A stretch of 64,000 nt of DNA from Paracoccus zeaxanthinifaciens ATCC 21588 (GTDB lineage Bacteria; Pseudomonadota; Alphaproteobacteria; Rhodobacterales; Rhodobacteraceae): positions 186,001-250,000 of the forward strand of contig NZ_ATUJ01000003.1 of assembly GCF_000420145.1 (NCBI RefSeq), written 5' to 3'. Both the position numbers and the translations under genes were made by a program. Below, in pieces: positions 8,895-19,400 of the stretch (the stretch's first letter is position 1; every line of letters begins with the position of its first letter). The notes beneath the pieces are model-generated. The model saw only the letters and a program-made list of their open reading frames with translations. It made no database searches and was not told the DNA's origin.

Positions 8895-9683
8895 ATGGGC
8901 GATCTTCTGAAGGGCAAGCGCGGGCTTGTGATGGGGGTCGCCAATGACCGCTCCATCGCGTGGGGGATCGCCAAGGCGGCCGCCGCCGAGGGGGCCGAAC
9001 TGGCCTTTACCTATCAGGGCGAGGCCTTCGGCAAGCGGGTCGAACCGCTTGCCGCCTCGGTCGGGTCGGACACGCTTCTGGACGTGGACGTCACCGACGA
9101 CGCATCGCTGGACGCGGCCTTCGCCTCGCTCCAGGACAAATGGGGCAAGCTGGACTTCCTGGTCCATGCCATCGCCTATTCCAACAAGGACGAGCTGACG
9201 GGCCGGTTCATCAATACCAGCCGCTCGAACTTCAAGCACAGCCTCGAGATCAGCTGCTATTCGCTGATCGAGGTTGCCCGCCGCGCGCATCCCATGATGT
9301 CCGAGGGCGGGTCGATCATCACGCTGACCTATGGCGGATCGAACCGCGTCACGCCCTTCTACAACGTCATGGGCGTTGCCAAGGCCGCGCTGGAAAGCAG
9401 CGTGCGCTATCTTGCCAACGACCTTGGCCCGGACGGCATCCGCGTGAACGCGGTCAGCCCCGGCCCGATGAAGACGCTGGCCGGTGCCGCCATCGGCGGC
9501 GCGCGCAAGACCTTCCGCCATACCGAGGCCAATGCCCCCATGCGCGCGAACGCGACGCTGGAGGCCATCGGCGGCACCGCCGTCTGGCTTCTGTCGGACT
9601 GGGGCGCCTACACCACCGGCGAGATCGTGACCGTCGATGGCGGCTATCACGTGCTGGGCATGCCCCAGAGCGAGAACCTGTAA
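8895..9683 (+). CDS. fabI: Enoyl-[ACP] reductase (NADH) FabI
   Basis: FabI performs the last step of each fatty acid elongation cycle, reducing trans-2-enoyl-ACP with NADH. It belongs to the short-chain dehydrogenase fold but has the FabI spacing of catalytic residues: Tyr146 (TLTYGG), Tyr156 and Lys163 (YNVMGVAK), the same numbers as in E. coli. The cofactor segment is GVANDRSIAWG. It is the third gene of the fabA-fabB-fabI operon, 21 bases after fabB. FabI is the target of triclosan and related inhibitors; whether this one is sensitive cannot be read from the sequence. Confidence 0.95.
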   Translation: MGDLLKGKRGLVMGVANDRSIAWGIAKAAAAEGAELAFTYQGEAFGKRVEPLAASVGSDTLLDVDVTDDASLDAAFASLQDKWGKLDFLVHAIAYSNKDELTGRFINTSRSNFKHSLEISCYSLIEVARRAHPMMSEGGSIITLTYGGSNRVTPFYNVMGVAKAALESSVRYLANDLGPDGIRVNAVSPGPMKTLAGAAIGGARKTFRHTEANAPMRANATLEAIGGTAVWLLSDWGAYTTGEIVTVDGGYHVLGMPQSENL

Positions 9684-9704
9684 GCAACCGCAAGGGGGGC
9701 AACC

Positions 9705-10532
9705 ATGCAGCATTTCGTTGCGGATGATGGCGCGAGGATCGCGTTTCGCGACGAAGGCCGCGGGTTGCCCCTGCTGTGCCTTGCCGGGCTGACGCGCAAC
9801 ATGGCCGATTTCGACCATGTCGCCCCGCATCTGTCCGGCGTGCGGCTGATCCGCATGGATTACCGCGGCCGCGGCGCATCGGATTTCACCGGCGCCGCGA
9901 CCTATACCGTTCCGCGCGAAAGCCGCGATGCGCTGAACCTGCTGGATCACCTTGGGCTGGACCGCGCGGCGATCCTTGGGACATCGCGCGGCGGGCTGAA
10001 CGGGCTGTTCATGGCCGCGACCGCGCGGGACCGCATGATCGGGCTGTGCCTGAACGATGTCGGGCCGGTGATCGAACGCGACGGGCTGCACAAGATCTTC
10101 GACTATGTCGGGCGCAACCCCGCCGCGCGCAGCCATGCCGAACTGGCGGAACGCCTGCCCGCCATGATGGCCGGCTTCTCGGACGTGCCCCAGGGGCGCT
10201 GGCTGCAGGATGTGCGCGCCCATTACACGGAAACCGACCGCGGCCTGCGCATCAACTACGACCCCACCCTGCGCGAGGCGTTCCTTGCCGCGTTCGAGGG
10301 CGAGGCCCCCGACCTGTGGCCGCTGTGGACCGCGACCCAAGGCATGCCCGTCGCGCTGATCCGGGGCGCGAATTCGGACCTCCTGTCCAGCGCGACCGCG
10401 CAGCGGATGGCCCAGATGCGCCCCGACCTGATCATGGCCGACGTGCCGGGACGCGCGCATATCCCATGGCTGGACGAGCCGGAATCCCTGGCCGTCCTGA
10501 ACGCCTGGATCGAGGCCTGCCGGGCATCATAA
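9705..10532 (+). CDS. Alpha/beta hydrolase
   Basis: A 275-residue soluble alpha/beta-fold hydrolase. The nucleophile elbow is GTSRGG (Ser94), the oxyanion region follows LCLAGLT, and the late Asp (ANSDLL) and His (GRAHIP) complete the triad. There is no signal peptide, so it is cytosolic. It begins 21 bases after fabI on the same strand and could be cotranscribed with the fatty acid genes; a thioesterase or lipase-like role would fit, but the substrate is not identifiable from sequence. Confidence 0.88.
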   Translation: MQHFVADDGARIAFRDEGRGLPLLCLAGLTRNMADFDHVAPHLSGVRLIRMDYRGRGASDFTGAATYTVPRESRDALNLLDHLGLDRAAILGTSRGGLNGLFMAATARDRMIGLCLNDVGPVIERDGLHKIFDYVGRNPAARSHAELAERLPAMMAGFSDVPQGRWLQDVRAHYTETDRGLRINYDPTLREAFLAAFEGEAPDLWPLWTATQGMPVALIRGANSDLLSSATAQRMAQMRPDLIMADVPGRAHIPWLDEPESLAVLNAWIEACRAS

Positions 10533-10638
10533 CGCTTGGTTATCGCCCGGGCGGGAAAACAAAAGTTAGCTTGTGACGCTTGCGACGAAGGCATAGTCTC
10601 GGCCCAGACCGCCTGTTCGCCAGGCAGATGGGAGCTTC

Positions 10639-11187
10639 ATGCACCGCGCCAAGTTTCACGACCCGCCCGAGGCCCTGACCGCCCAGTTCAGTCGGTCGCG
10701 GATCCCGCTTGCGCTGGCGCATGGCACGGGCGACATGCCGCTGTGCATGGTCAATGACGGGTTCCTGAAGCTGACCGGCTATGGCATCGACGATGTCGTC
10801 GGGCACAATTGCCGCTTTCTTCAGGGTCCGGACACGCCGCGCGAACAGGTGACCGCCATGTCCGTGTTTCTGGCGCATCAATCCTCGGAAGATGGGCGGT
10901 TTCCCGTGCTGAATTACCGCGCGGATGGATCCAGCTTCGCCAACCTGGTGTTCATGTCCAAGCTGCGCGACGGTGCCGGACAGCTTCGCTTCGTCATCGC
11001 CTCGCAGTTCGACATGGGACGACATGGCAGCAAGGACGAATTGCTGACCAACGACGTGGAGTTGAAGACCAGGATGGAGGATGTGCGCAAGGCGGCAAGC
11101 CAGTTCGGGCTGATCATGTCCGACAGTTCGGCCATCATCGCGCGGTCCATCTCGACCTTGGCGAGGCTTGCGATCCGCGATGAATGA
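10639..11187 (+). CDS. Short LOV-domain blue-light photoreceptor
   Basis: A 182-residue PAS protein with the full LOV signature: the photoactive cysteine in GHNCRFLQG (Cys58), the flavin-contacting segments NYRADGSSFANLVF and the glutamine of IASQFDM. In known LOV proteins blue light makes a covalent FMN-cysteine adduct here. The C-terminal 50 residues (from RHGSKDELL) form a charged helix and no output domain, so it must signal through a partner. Its stop overlaps the start of the next gene, a CheB-CheR-HWE kinase, by 8 bases, which makes that kinase the probable partner. Confidence 0.92.
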   Translation: MHRAKFHDPPEALTAQFSRSRIPLALAHGTGDMPLCMVNDGFLKLTGYGIDDVVGHNCRFLQGPDTPREQVTAMSVFLAHQSSEDGRFPVLNYRADGSSFANLVFMSKLRDGAGQLRFVIASQFDMGRHGSKDELLTNDVELKTRMEDVRKAASQFGLIMSDSSAIIARSISTLARLAIRDE

Positions 11188-14100
11188 CGCCAGCCCCCAG
11201 AAGGACGAGATGTCGCCCACCGGCGCGCGGCGCGATTTCGCGGTCGTGGCGATCGGCGCCTCGGCCGGTGGCCTCGAGGCGCTGCAGGACCTGCTGCGCG
11301 ATGCCAGCCGCGACGATCCGGCGGCCTATGTCATCATCCAGCACCTGGATCCCACGCATGACAGCGTCCTGGCCGAGCTTCTGGACCGCCGCACCGCGCT
11401 GAGCGTCCGGCAGGCCGAACACGGGACCGAACTCAGCCCCGGACACGTCTATACCATCCCCCCCGGCGCACGGATGCTGATCGAGGGGCGCAAGCTGGTC
11501 CTGACAGAATTCGACCAGCCGCGCGGCCTGCGCCGCCCCATCGACGATTTCTTCGAAAGCCTCGCCCAGCAGCAGGGCTCGGCCGCGGCCTGCGTGATCC
11601 TGTCGGGCACCGGCGCGGACGGCACCCTGGGGCTGCGGGCGATCAAGGAGCATGGCGGGGTCTGCGTCGTGCAGGAACCGCGCACCGCCCGCTATGACGG
11701 GATGCCGCTGTCGGCGGAATCGACGGGGCTCGTGGATTTCGTGCTGCCGCCCGACCGCATCGTCCCCGCGATCCTGCAATTCTTCGAAAGCCGCGACGAC
11801 GAGGTGGCCGAGGAATCCATGATGGCCGACGCCCGCAGGATCTGCGAGGTGCTGCACGAACAATGCGGCCATGATTTCGGCGGCTACAAGATGTCCACGC
11901 TGGTGCGCCGGATCCGCCGCCGGATGCAGGTCCTGGGCATCCAGACCGCGCGCGCCTACCTGGCGCATCTGGAACGCGACTGCGACGAATGCGACGCCCT
12001 GCAGAACGAGTTCCTGATCAACGTCACGCGCTTCTTCCGCGACCCCGAACTGTTCCGCACGCTGCGCGACCGCGCCATCCGCCCCATGGTCCGCGACAGC
12101 GACGGAGAGGAGCTGCGCATCTGGGTTCCCGGCTGCTCGTCGGGCGAGGAAGCCTACAGCATCGCCATGCTGATCGACGCCGAGATGCGCGCGGCGGGCA
12201 TGCGCCCGCGCTTCACCGTCTTCGCCTCGGATATCGACAAGAAGATGATCGAGGTCGCGCGGACCGGCAGCTATCCCATCAGCGCGCTGGCCGACATCCC
12301 CGAGGAGCTGCGCGGCGAATACACCACCCATCGCGACGCGCTGATGCAGATCACGCCGCAGCTGCGCGACCGGGTGCGCTTCTCGATCCACAGCGTGCTG
12401 CGCGATCCGCCCTTCGCGCGGGTGGACCTGATTTCCTGCCGCAACCTGCTGATCTATCTGGACGAGGAACTGCAGTCCCGCGTGCTGCCGCTGTTCCATT
12501 ACGCGCTGCGGCCCGGCGGCTTCCTGTTCCTCGGGCCGTCCGAGGGGGTGCGCCGGGAATCGGTGCATTTCAACGAACTGGACCGCCCTGCCCGCCTGTT
12601 CCAGCGCGACGAGACGACCGCCCGCCTGCCGCTGGACCTGCCCTTCCGCAGGCCCGCCGCGACCGATCGCAGCGATCAGCGATCCGAGGCGACCGGCAGC
12701 CGTCACGCCGTCGCCGCCGCGCAGCGCCGCGTGCTGGACCGTTTCGCGCCCGCCTCGCTGCAGGTGTCCCGCGCGGGCGAGGTGCTGTGGTCCGCGGGCC
12801 GCCTGTCGCGGTTCCTGTCGGTCGAACCGACCGCCCGCAAGCCCGTGCTGGCCCAGCAGATCGTGCATCCCGGCCTGAAAGAGGCCGTGACCGCCGCGCT
12901 GGACCAGGTCGGCAACAGCGGCCGCGCCGTCATCGTGCGCGATCTCGTCGCTCGATCCGATATCGGCTCTCAGGCCGTGTCGCTGTTCGCCGAACCCCTG
13001 CCCGACCGCAGCATCCTCCTGGTCTTCCAGGAGGCCGCGCAGCAGCAGGCCGATACCGATGCCGATACCGACGAGCTGAGCATCACCGAATCCCGCGCCG
13101 ACCTGCTGGAGGAGGAGCTGCGCCTGACCCAGATCGAGCTGCATGGCGCGGTCGAGGAACTGGAGACGGCGAACGAGGAGCTGAAAAGCTCGAACGAAGA
13201 AATGATGTCGATGAACGAGGAGCTTCAGTCCACCAACGAGGAACTGAGCACCGTCAACGACGAGCTGAAGTCCAAGATCGACGATCTGACCGCCGCCAAC
13301 AGCGACCTGCAGAACTTCTTCTCGGCCACCAAGATCCCGTTGCTGGTCGTCGATCGCGAGGTGAAGGTCCGCAACTTCACCAATGCCGCCCTGCAGATAT
13401 TCCCGCTGCGGCGGTCCGATTACGGACGCCCGCTGGCCGACGTGTCGAACGCCTTCAACAGCCCTGCGCTGGAGGACATGGCCCGAGAGGTCATCCGCCA
13501 GGGCGAGGCGCAGGGAACCGAGCTGACCGAGGCCGGTTCGGACCGCGTCTGGCGGATCGACGCCAAAGCCTATCGCGGCCCCGAGGGGAACCTCGAAGGG
13601 GCCATGCTGGTCTTCGAGGATGTGACCGCCCTGCGCGACCTGCGCATCCAGATCGAGCGGCAGGAGGATCGCCTGAACTCTGTCCGCCACCTGGCGCGGA
13701 TCGCGGTCTGGCAGTTCGACGCGGACACGCGCAGCCTGACCATCGACGACAGCTCGGACCTTCTGGGCGTGGGCCAGACCGCGCAGCTGCCGATGCAGGC
13801 ATTCGCCGCGCTGATCGCGCCCGACGACCGCGAGGATCTGCTGACGGACCTGCGGGCCTGCGCCGACGGACAGGGCTTCCGCCGGGTGCTGCGCCCGTCA
13901 GCCAGGGAACGCGCGGGCACCTGGCTCGAGGCATCGGGCGAACGGGTCGGCACGGGTGCGAATGCCCGCGTGCTGGGCGTCATGGTGGACGTGACCGCCG
14001 CGCAATCGGCGGCCGAGCTGCGCGAAGCCGTCATCCGCGAGATGGATCACCGGGTGAAGAACCTCTTCACCCAGATCTCGGCCATGCTGCGGATGGCCGC

Positions 14101-14593
14101 GCGCGAGACCGACGACGCGCGCGAGGTCGTGGACGAGGTCTCCTCGCGCATCTCGGCGCTGGCCAGCTCGCACAGCCTGACCACGGCCAAGGGCAAGTCC
14201 GAGGAACTGCCCCTGCGCCAGCTGATCGAGACCTCGCTGGCCCCCTATCGCGGGGCGCGCATCACGCTGGAGGGCGACGAGACGCAGATCCGCCCCGTGA
14301 ACGTGGTGCCGCTGTCGCTGATCCTGCACGAACTGGCCACCAACGCCTTCAAATACGGCGTGCTGGGTCCGGTGCAGGGCGCGCTGCGCATCGGCTGGCA
14401 GACCGAAGACCGCGACCTGATCCTGAACTGGACCGAGGATTACGACGTGGCGCGCGCCGACATCCAGCCCGATCGCGGCTTCGGCTCGGTCCTGCTGGAG
14501 GGTGCCGCCGCGCAGATCGGCGCCGAGCTGGAGGTGGATCAGTCCGAGACCCGGCGCCACACGCGGCTGGAATGGCAGGGCGGCGCCGGCTGA
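11180..14593 (+). CDS. CheB-CheR-PAS-HWE hybrid sensor histidine kinase
   Basis: A 1137-residue fusion. In order it has: a CheB methylesterase domain (nucleophile Ser28 in IGASAGG, His in IIQHLDPTHDS, Asp in GTGADG); a CheR methyltransferase domain (about residues 215-470, GCSSGEEAYS for S-adenosylmethionine); a 70-residue coiled coil rich in EELxxxNEEL repeats; two PAS-type segments; and a C-terminal HWE/HisKA_2 kinase with phospho-acceptor His957 in MDHRVKN, the N-box LHELATNAFKYG and the late WTED. There are no membrane segments. The ATG at 11180 overlaps the LOV gene. HWE kinases often feed single-domain response regulators or PhyR; none lies beside it. Confidence 0.9.
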   Translation: MNDASPQKDEMSPTGARRDFAVVAIGASAGGLEALQDLLRDASRDDPAAYVIIQHLDPTHDSVLAELLDRRTALSVRQAEHGTELSPGHVYTIPPGARMLIEGRKLVLTEFDQPRGLRRPIDDFFESLAQQQGSAAACVILSGTGADGTLGLRAIKEHGGVCVVQEPRTARYDGMPLSAESTGLVDFVLPPDRIVPAILQFFESRDDEVAEESMMADARRICEVLHEQCGHDFGGYKMSTLVRRIRRRMQVLGIQTARAYLAHLERDCDECDALQNEFLINVTRFFRDPELFRTLRDRAIRPMVRDSDGEELRIWVPGCSSGEEAYSIAMLIDAEMRAAGMRPRFTVFASDIDKKMIEVARTGSYPISALADIPEELRGEYTTHRDALMQITPQLRDRVRFSIHSVLRDPPFARVDLISCRNLLIYLDEELQSRVLPLFHYALRPGGFLFLGPSEGVRRESVHFNELDRPARLFQRDETTARLPLDLPFRRPAATDRSDQRSEATGSRHAVAAAQRRVLDRFAPASLQVSRAGEVLWSAGRLSRFLSVEPTARKPVLAQQIVHPGLKEAVTAALDQVGNSGRAVIVRDLVARSDIGSQAVSLFAEPLPDRSILLVFQEAAQQQADTDADTDELSITESRADLLEEELRLTQIELHGAVEELETANEELKSSNEEMMSMNEELQSTNEELSTVNDELKSKIDDLTAANSDLQNFFSATKIPLLVVDREVKVRNFTNAALQIFPLRRSDYGRPLADVSNAFNSPALEDMAREVIRQGEAQGTELTEAGSDRVWRIDAKAYRGPEGNLEGAMLVFEDVTALRDLRIQIERQEDRLNSVRHLARIAVWQFDADTRSLTIDDSSDLLGVGQTAQLPMQAFAALIAPDDREDLLTDLRACADGQGFRRVLRPSARERAGTWLEASGERVGTGANARVLGVMVDVTAAQSAAELREAVIREMDHRVKNLFTQISAMLRMAARETDDAREVVDEVSSRISALASSHSLTTAKGKSEELPLRQLIETSLAPYRGARITLEGDETQIRPVNVVPLSLILHELATNAFKYGVLGPVQGALRIGWQTEDRDLILNWTEDYDVARADIQPDRGFGSVLLEGAAAQIGAELEVDQSETRRHTRLEWQGGAG

Positions 14594-14597
14594 CGGC

Positions 14598-15185
14598 TCA
14601 TCGCGCCGAGAGCGTCTCGCAGACCGCCAGAAGCTGTTCGCGCACCATCGCGGGGATGCGGTCCTCGGGCATGTCCTCGGTCGAGGCCCATTGCCGGACC
14701 GCGTTGCCAAGCGCATGCATCGTCATATGCGCCATCATGTCCGCCTGCCATTGCGACCCCGGCCCCAGCCGCGCCTGCAGGTGACCGCTGATCGACATGG
14801 CGATGGTGTCCAGCGTGTCGCGGAAGGTGCAGGTGACCTCGGGCAGCTGGTCCAGCATCGTCTCGAGCATCAGCAGCGTCGGGCGATCGGGCGGGCTGGT
14901 TTCCAGAAGCGCCGTCACCGCGCGGGTCAGATCCTCGAGCACCGGTTCTTGCGAAGTCGCGATGAAGGCGCAATCCTCGGGCTCGAGCACAGGCAGCGGG
15001 CCGACCAGCGCGGCCTGCTTGTTCGGGAAATAGTTGAAGAAGGTCCGGGTGCTGATCCCTGCCTTATGCGCGATGGCATCCGTCGTCACGGCGTGCAGCC
15101 CCTGTTCCATCACCAGTTTCAGCGCGGTGGTCTGGATCTCTCGGGCGGTCTGGCGGCGGCGCCGATCACGAAGGCTTGTGTTCAT
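14598..15185 (-). CDS. TetR-family repressor of the adjacent efflux pump
   Basis: A 195-residue TetR-type regulator. The N-terminal helix-turn-helix is the usual VTTDAIAHKAGISTRTFF-NYFPNK arrangement (about residues 30-60). The rest is a helical ligand and dimer domain without recognisable specificity. The start at 15185 keeps the normal short tail before the DNA-binding domain; upstream in-frame starts would run through the promoter region. It is divergent from the RND pump operon with 111 bp between, the classic layout in which the repressor controls the pump and itself and is released by a pump substrate. Inverted repeats in the shared region are good operator candidates. Confidence 0.9.
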   Translation of the reverse strand: MNTSLRDRRRRQTAREIQTTALKLVMEQGLHAVTTDAIAHKAGISTRTFFNYFPNKQAALVGPLPVLEPEDCAFIATSQEPVLEDLTRAVTALLETSPPDRPTLLMLETMLDQLPEVTCTFRDTLDTIAMSISGHLQARLGPGSQWQADMMAHMTMHALGNAVRQWASTEDMPEDRIPAMVREQLLAVCETLSAR

Positions 15186-15202
15186 TCTTGCAGCAGTTCC
15201 GA

Positions 15203-15248
15203 ATTTGCGTTTCCGGCAAATATTGCATAGTCGGCAATTCCGTGCAAT
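15203..15248. promoter_or_regulatory. Operator/promoter region between tetR and the RND operon
   Basis: A perfect inverted repeat ATTTGC-N7-GCAAAT (15203-15221) and a second, ATTGCA-N15-TGCAAT (15222-15248), lie side by side. They cover a plus-strand promoter match TTGCGT-N17-TAGTCG (15205-15233) for the pump genes. TetR binding here would block it. Confidence 0.55.
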
Positions 15249-15296
15249 GAGCCGCGCAAGGGCCGACGCAGCGTCCGGCCGCAATCGGAGACACAG

Positions 15297-16448
15297 ATGC
15301 GCGACTTCTTGCGAATGACGGGCGCGGCGCTTGGCGCATCGCTCATGCTTGCTTCCAGCGTGGCGGCCCAAGGGATGCCCCCCAAGACCGTCGGCGTGAT
15401 GCAGATCGAGGAACAGGACGTTCCCCGGATCTTCACCCTGCCCGGCCGCGCCGTGGCCGCCAATGCAGCCGAGATCCGCCCCCGCGTCAGCGGCATCGTG
15501 ACCGAGCTGCTGTACGAACCCGGGCAGGAGATCGCGCGCGGCACGCCGATGTTCCGTATCGACGACACCACCTATCAGGCCAGCGTCGCCGCCGCCGAGG
15601 CCGACCTGGCATCGGCCCGCGCCCAGCTGACCGAGGCCGAATCCTCGTTGCGGCGCAACCAGGCGCTGCTGGGATCGGGGACGACCCAGGCCCAGGTCGA
15701 AAGCGCGCAGGCGACCCGCGATCAGGCGCAGGCGCAGGTCAGCGCCGCCGAGGCCGCGCTGGTGCAGGCGCAGGCCGAGCTGGACTGGACCACCGTCACC
15801 AGCCCGCTGGACGGCATCGCCAGCGTGGCCGAGGCCTCGATCGGGGATCTGGTCACGGCGAACCAGTCGGATGCGATGGCCACGATCACCCAGCTGGACC
15901 CGATCGAGGTGGACATGTACGAACCCTCGTCGCGCTTCCTGTCGGTGCTGGACGACATCAATGACGGGCGCCTGCGCCTGAACGACGAATTGCGCGCGAC
16001 CCTGACGCTGGAGAATGGCCGCACCTACCAGGCGGTGGGCGAGCTGATCGCGCCGGGGGTCACGGTCTCGACCTCGACCGGGTCCATCGACACGCGCTTC
16101 CGTTTCGACAATCCCGACAAGCTGATCCTGCCCGGCATGTTCCTGCGCGGGCAGGTCGAACTGGGCGTGACCCGCGCGATCCTGGTGCCTCAGACCGCCG
16201 CCAGCCGCGACAAGATCGGCCAGCTTTCAGCATGGGTGGTCGAGGACGGCAAGACCTCGAAGCGCGACCTGACCGCCGATGGCAGCTATCGCAACCAGTG
16301 GATCGTGACCGAGGGGCTGGCGAACGGCGAGACGCTGGTCGTGGACGGCATGTCCGGCCTGTCCGAGGGCGCCGAGGTCCAGACCGCACCCGTCACCGTC
16401 GACGAGGCCGGGGTCGTCCGCGACGTCGCGCAGCCCGAAGCGGAGTAA
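15297..16448 (+). CDS. RND efflux periplasmic adaptor subunit (AcrA/MexA-like)
   Basis: A 383-residue membrane-fusion protein that links the inner-membrane pump to the outer-membrane channel. It has an N-terminal signal peptide (about residues 7-25), a lipoyl half-motif IRPRVSGIVTELLYEPGQ, a coiled-coil hairpin rich in Ala/Gln/Glu (about residues 95-165), the second lipoyl half LDGIASVAEASIGD, and a beta-barrel part. No lipobox cysteine is seen, so it is probably soluble or held by the complex. GGAG precedes the ATG. It is the first gene of the adaptor-permease-channel operon, opposite the TetR repressor. Confidence 0.93.
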   Translation: MRDFLRMTGAALGASLMLASSVAAQGMPPKTVGVMQIEEQDVPRIFTLPGRAVAANAAEIRPRVSGIVTELLYEPGQEIARGTPMFRIDDTTYQASVAAAEADLASARAQLTEAESSLRRNQALLGSGTTQAQVESAQATRDQAQAQVSAAEAALVQAQAELDWTTVTSPLDGIASVAEASIGDLVTANQSDAMATITQLDPIEVDMYEPSSRFLSVLDDINDGRLRLNDELRATLTLENGRTYQAVGELIAPGVTVSTSTGSIDTRFRFDNPDKLILPGMFLRGQVELGVTRAILVPQTAASRDKIGQLSAWVVEDGKTSKRDLTADGSYRNQWIVTEGLANGETLVVDGMSGLSEGAEVQTAPVTVDEAGVVRDVAQPEAE

Positions 16449-16454
16449 GGCCAG

Positions 16455-19400
16455 ATGGCACGTTTCTTCATCCACCGCCCCGTCTTCGCATGGGTGCTGG
16501 CGCTGGTCACGATGCTGGTGGGGGTCATGGGCCTCAACAGCCTCGCGATCGAGCAGTACCCGCAGATCGCGCCCACCACGGTGCGTGTCAGCGCGACCTA
16601 TACCGGCGCGTCGGCTGAAATCGTCGAAAGCTCGGTCACCACGGTGATCGAGGACGCGATGACCGGCATCGACGGGCTGACCTACATGACCTCGAACTCG
16701 ACGCCGGGTTCGACCTCGATCTCGTTGACCTTCGACGACAGCGTGGACCCCGACATCGCGCAGGTGCAGGTCCAGAACAAGCTGCAGCTGGTGACCTCGC
16801 AGCTGCCGGACGTGGTGCAGCAGCAGGGCGTGCAGGTCGAACGCTCGACCAGCTCGATCCTGCTGGTGGGCGCGCTGACCGCGCCCGATGGCGGCTACGA
16901 TTCCGTCGAACTGGGCGATCTGGTCGCGCAGCTGATCGAGGATCCGGTCAAGCGGACCGAGGGCGTGGGCTCCATCAACACCTTCGGTTCGGGCTATGCC
17001 ATGCGCATCTGGCTGGACCCGATGAAGATGGTCCAGTACCAGGTCACGCCCTCGGACGTGACCGCCGCGGTCGCGGAACAGAACACCAACGTCACGGTGG
17101 GCGATCTGGGTGCGCAGCCCAGTGCGCAGGGTCAGCAGATCACGGTGCCGGTCTCGGCGCAGTCGCAGCTGTCCACCGCCGAGGAGTTCGAGCGCATCCT
17201 GCTGCGCGTGGCCACCGACGGCTCGACCGTGTTCCTGGGCGATGTCGCCCGGATCGAGATCGGTCAGGAAAGCTATGGCGGGGCATCGCGCCACAACGGC
17301 AACCCCGCCGCGGGCTTTGCCGTGAACCTTGCCACCGGCGCGAACGCGGTCGACACCGCCGAACGCGTGCGCCACGTCATCGACGGCATGGAGGGATCGC
17401 TGCCCGAGGGCGTCGAGATCGTCTATCCCTACGACACCTCGCCCTTTGTCGAGAAATCCATCGAGCAGGTCTATCACACCCTGGCCGAGGCCGTGGTGCT
17501 GGTCTTCCTGGTGATCCTGGTCTTCCTGCAAAGCTGGCGCGCGACGCTGATCCCGGTCATCGCGATCCCGGTCGTGCTGCTGGGCACCTTCGCGATGCTG
17601 GCCTTCGCGGGCTTTTCCATCAACACGCTGACGATGTTCGCCATGGTGCTCGCCATCGGCCTTCTGGTGGACGACGCCATCGTGGTCGTCGAGAACGTCG
17701 AACGCGTCATGGAAGAGGACGGCCTGAGCGCCGTCGAGGCCACCGAGAAGAGCATGGACGAGATCACCTCGGCGCTGGTCGGCATCGTGCTGGTCCTGTC
17801 GGCGGTGTTCCTGCCGATGGCCTTCATGACCGGGGCCACGGGCGTGATCTATCGCCAGTTCTCGGTCACGATCATCACGGCGATGGTGCTGTCCCTTGGC
17901 GTGGCTGTCATCCTGACCCCCGCCATGTGCGCCAGCCTGCTGAAGCCGCGCGACCACAAGGGCGGCATCGCGCCCGCGCGCTGGTTCAACCGCAACATGG
18001 ACCGCGCCACCGACGGCTATGTCGGGACGGTGACGCGCCTGATCCGGCGCCCGCTGCGGTCGCTGATCGTGCTGGTCATCATCGGCTTCGGGATCGCGGC
18101 GCTGTTCGACCGGCTGCCGGGCTCGTTCCTGCCCGACGAGGATCAGGGCGTGGCAATCGTGATGATCCAGGGGCCGGACGGCTCGACCACGGAACAGACC
18201 AGGGCGCTGGTCGAGAAGGTCGAGAACTACATGCTGACCCAAGAGACCGAGACGGTGGAATCCGTCTTCGCGGCTCTGGGCTTCAGCTTCCAGGGCACCG
18301 GCCAGAACAACGCCATCGTCTTCGTCAAGCTGCGCGACTATGACGCGCGCGGCGACGGGGTGGCGGACCTTGTGAACCGCGCCAACGGGTTCTTCTTCAC
18401 GACGAACCGGCAGGGGCAGATCTTCACGCTGCAACCGCCCGCGATCCAGGGTCTGGGCACCTCGTCGGGGTTCACCATGTACTTGGTGGACCAGACCGGT
18501 CAGGGCCAAGACGCGCTGTCGGCGGCCGCCGACCAGCTGGTCGCCACCGCGCAGGAGGACGGCCGCGTCACCAGCCTTCGCGGCAACGACGCCGCCACCC
18601 AGACGGCGCTGCAGCTGGACATCGACCAGCAGAAGGCCGCGGCCTTCGGCCTGTCCATCAGCGAGGTGAACGCCATGCTGTCCGTGATCTTCGCGGGCCG
18701 CGAGGTGAACGACTTCGCGCTTGGCAACGACCTGCGCCCCGTGATCGTGCAGGGCGAGGCCGACACCCGCAGCCAGCCCGACGACATCGACCGCTGGTAT
18801 GCCCGCAACTCGGACGGAGAGATGGTGTCCTTCGGCGCGTTCTCGACCCGGTCCTGGGAACAGGAACCGCAGGCGCTGGCCCGCTTCGGCGGCACCCGTG
18901 CGCTGGAACTGAGCGGCGCCGCCGTGCAGGGCCTGTCCTCGGGCGAGGCGATGAGCGCGATGGAGGAGCTGGTCGCGGAGATGGACGGCGGATACGGCGC
19001 GGCCTGGACGGGGCTGTCCTACCAGGAACGGCTGTCGGGCAACCAGGCGCCGATCCTGTTCGCGCTGTCGGCGCTGGTCGTGTTCCTGGCGCTTGCCGCG
19101 CTGTACGAAAGCTGGTCGGTGCCGCTGGCGGTCATGCTGACCGTTCCGGTGGGCATCCTGGGCGCGCTGGCGGCGGCGCTGGTCTTCGGGCAGTCGAACG
19201 ACGTCTACTTCAAGGTCGGCCTGCTGACGACCATCGGCCTTGCGGCCAGGAACGCCATCCTGATCGTCGAATTCGCCGAGGCACAGATCGCCGAGGGCAA
19301 GAACATGCTGGAGGCCGCCGCCATCGCGTCGCGCCAGCGTCTTCGCCCGATCCTGATGACCACCTTCGCCTTCATGCTGGGCGTGCTTCCCCTGGCCATC

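Noticed and set aside
8874..10460. Open frame of 528 codons antisense to fabI and the hydrolase
   Set aside because: Spans two well-supported genes and their gap, with shadow composition.
11135..13690. Open frame of about 850 codons antisense to the CheB-CheR-HWE gene
   Set aside because: Same composition artefact; no start signal or domain, and the sense gene is fully supported by motifs.
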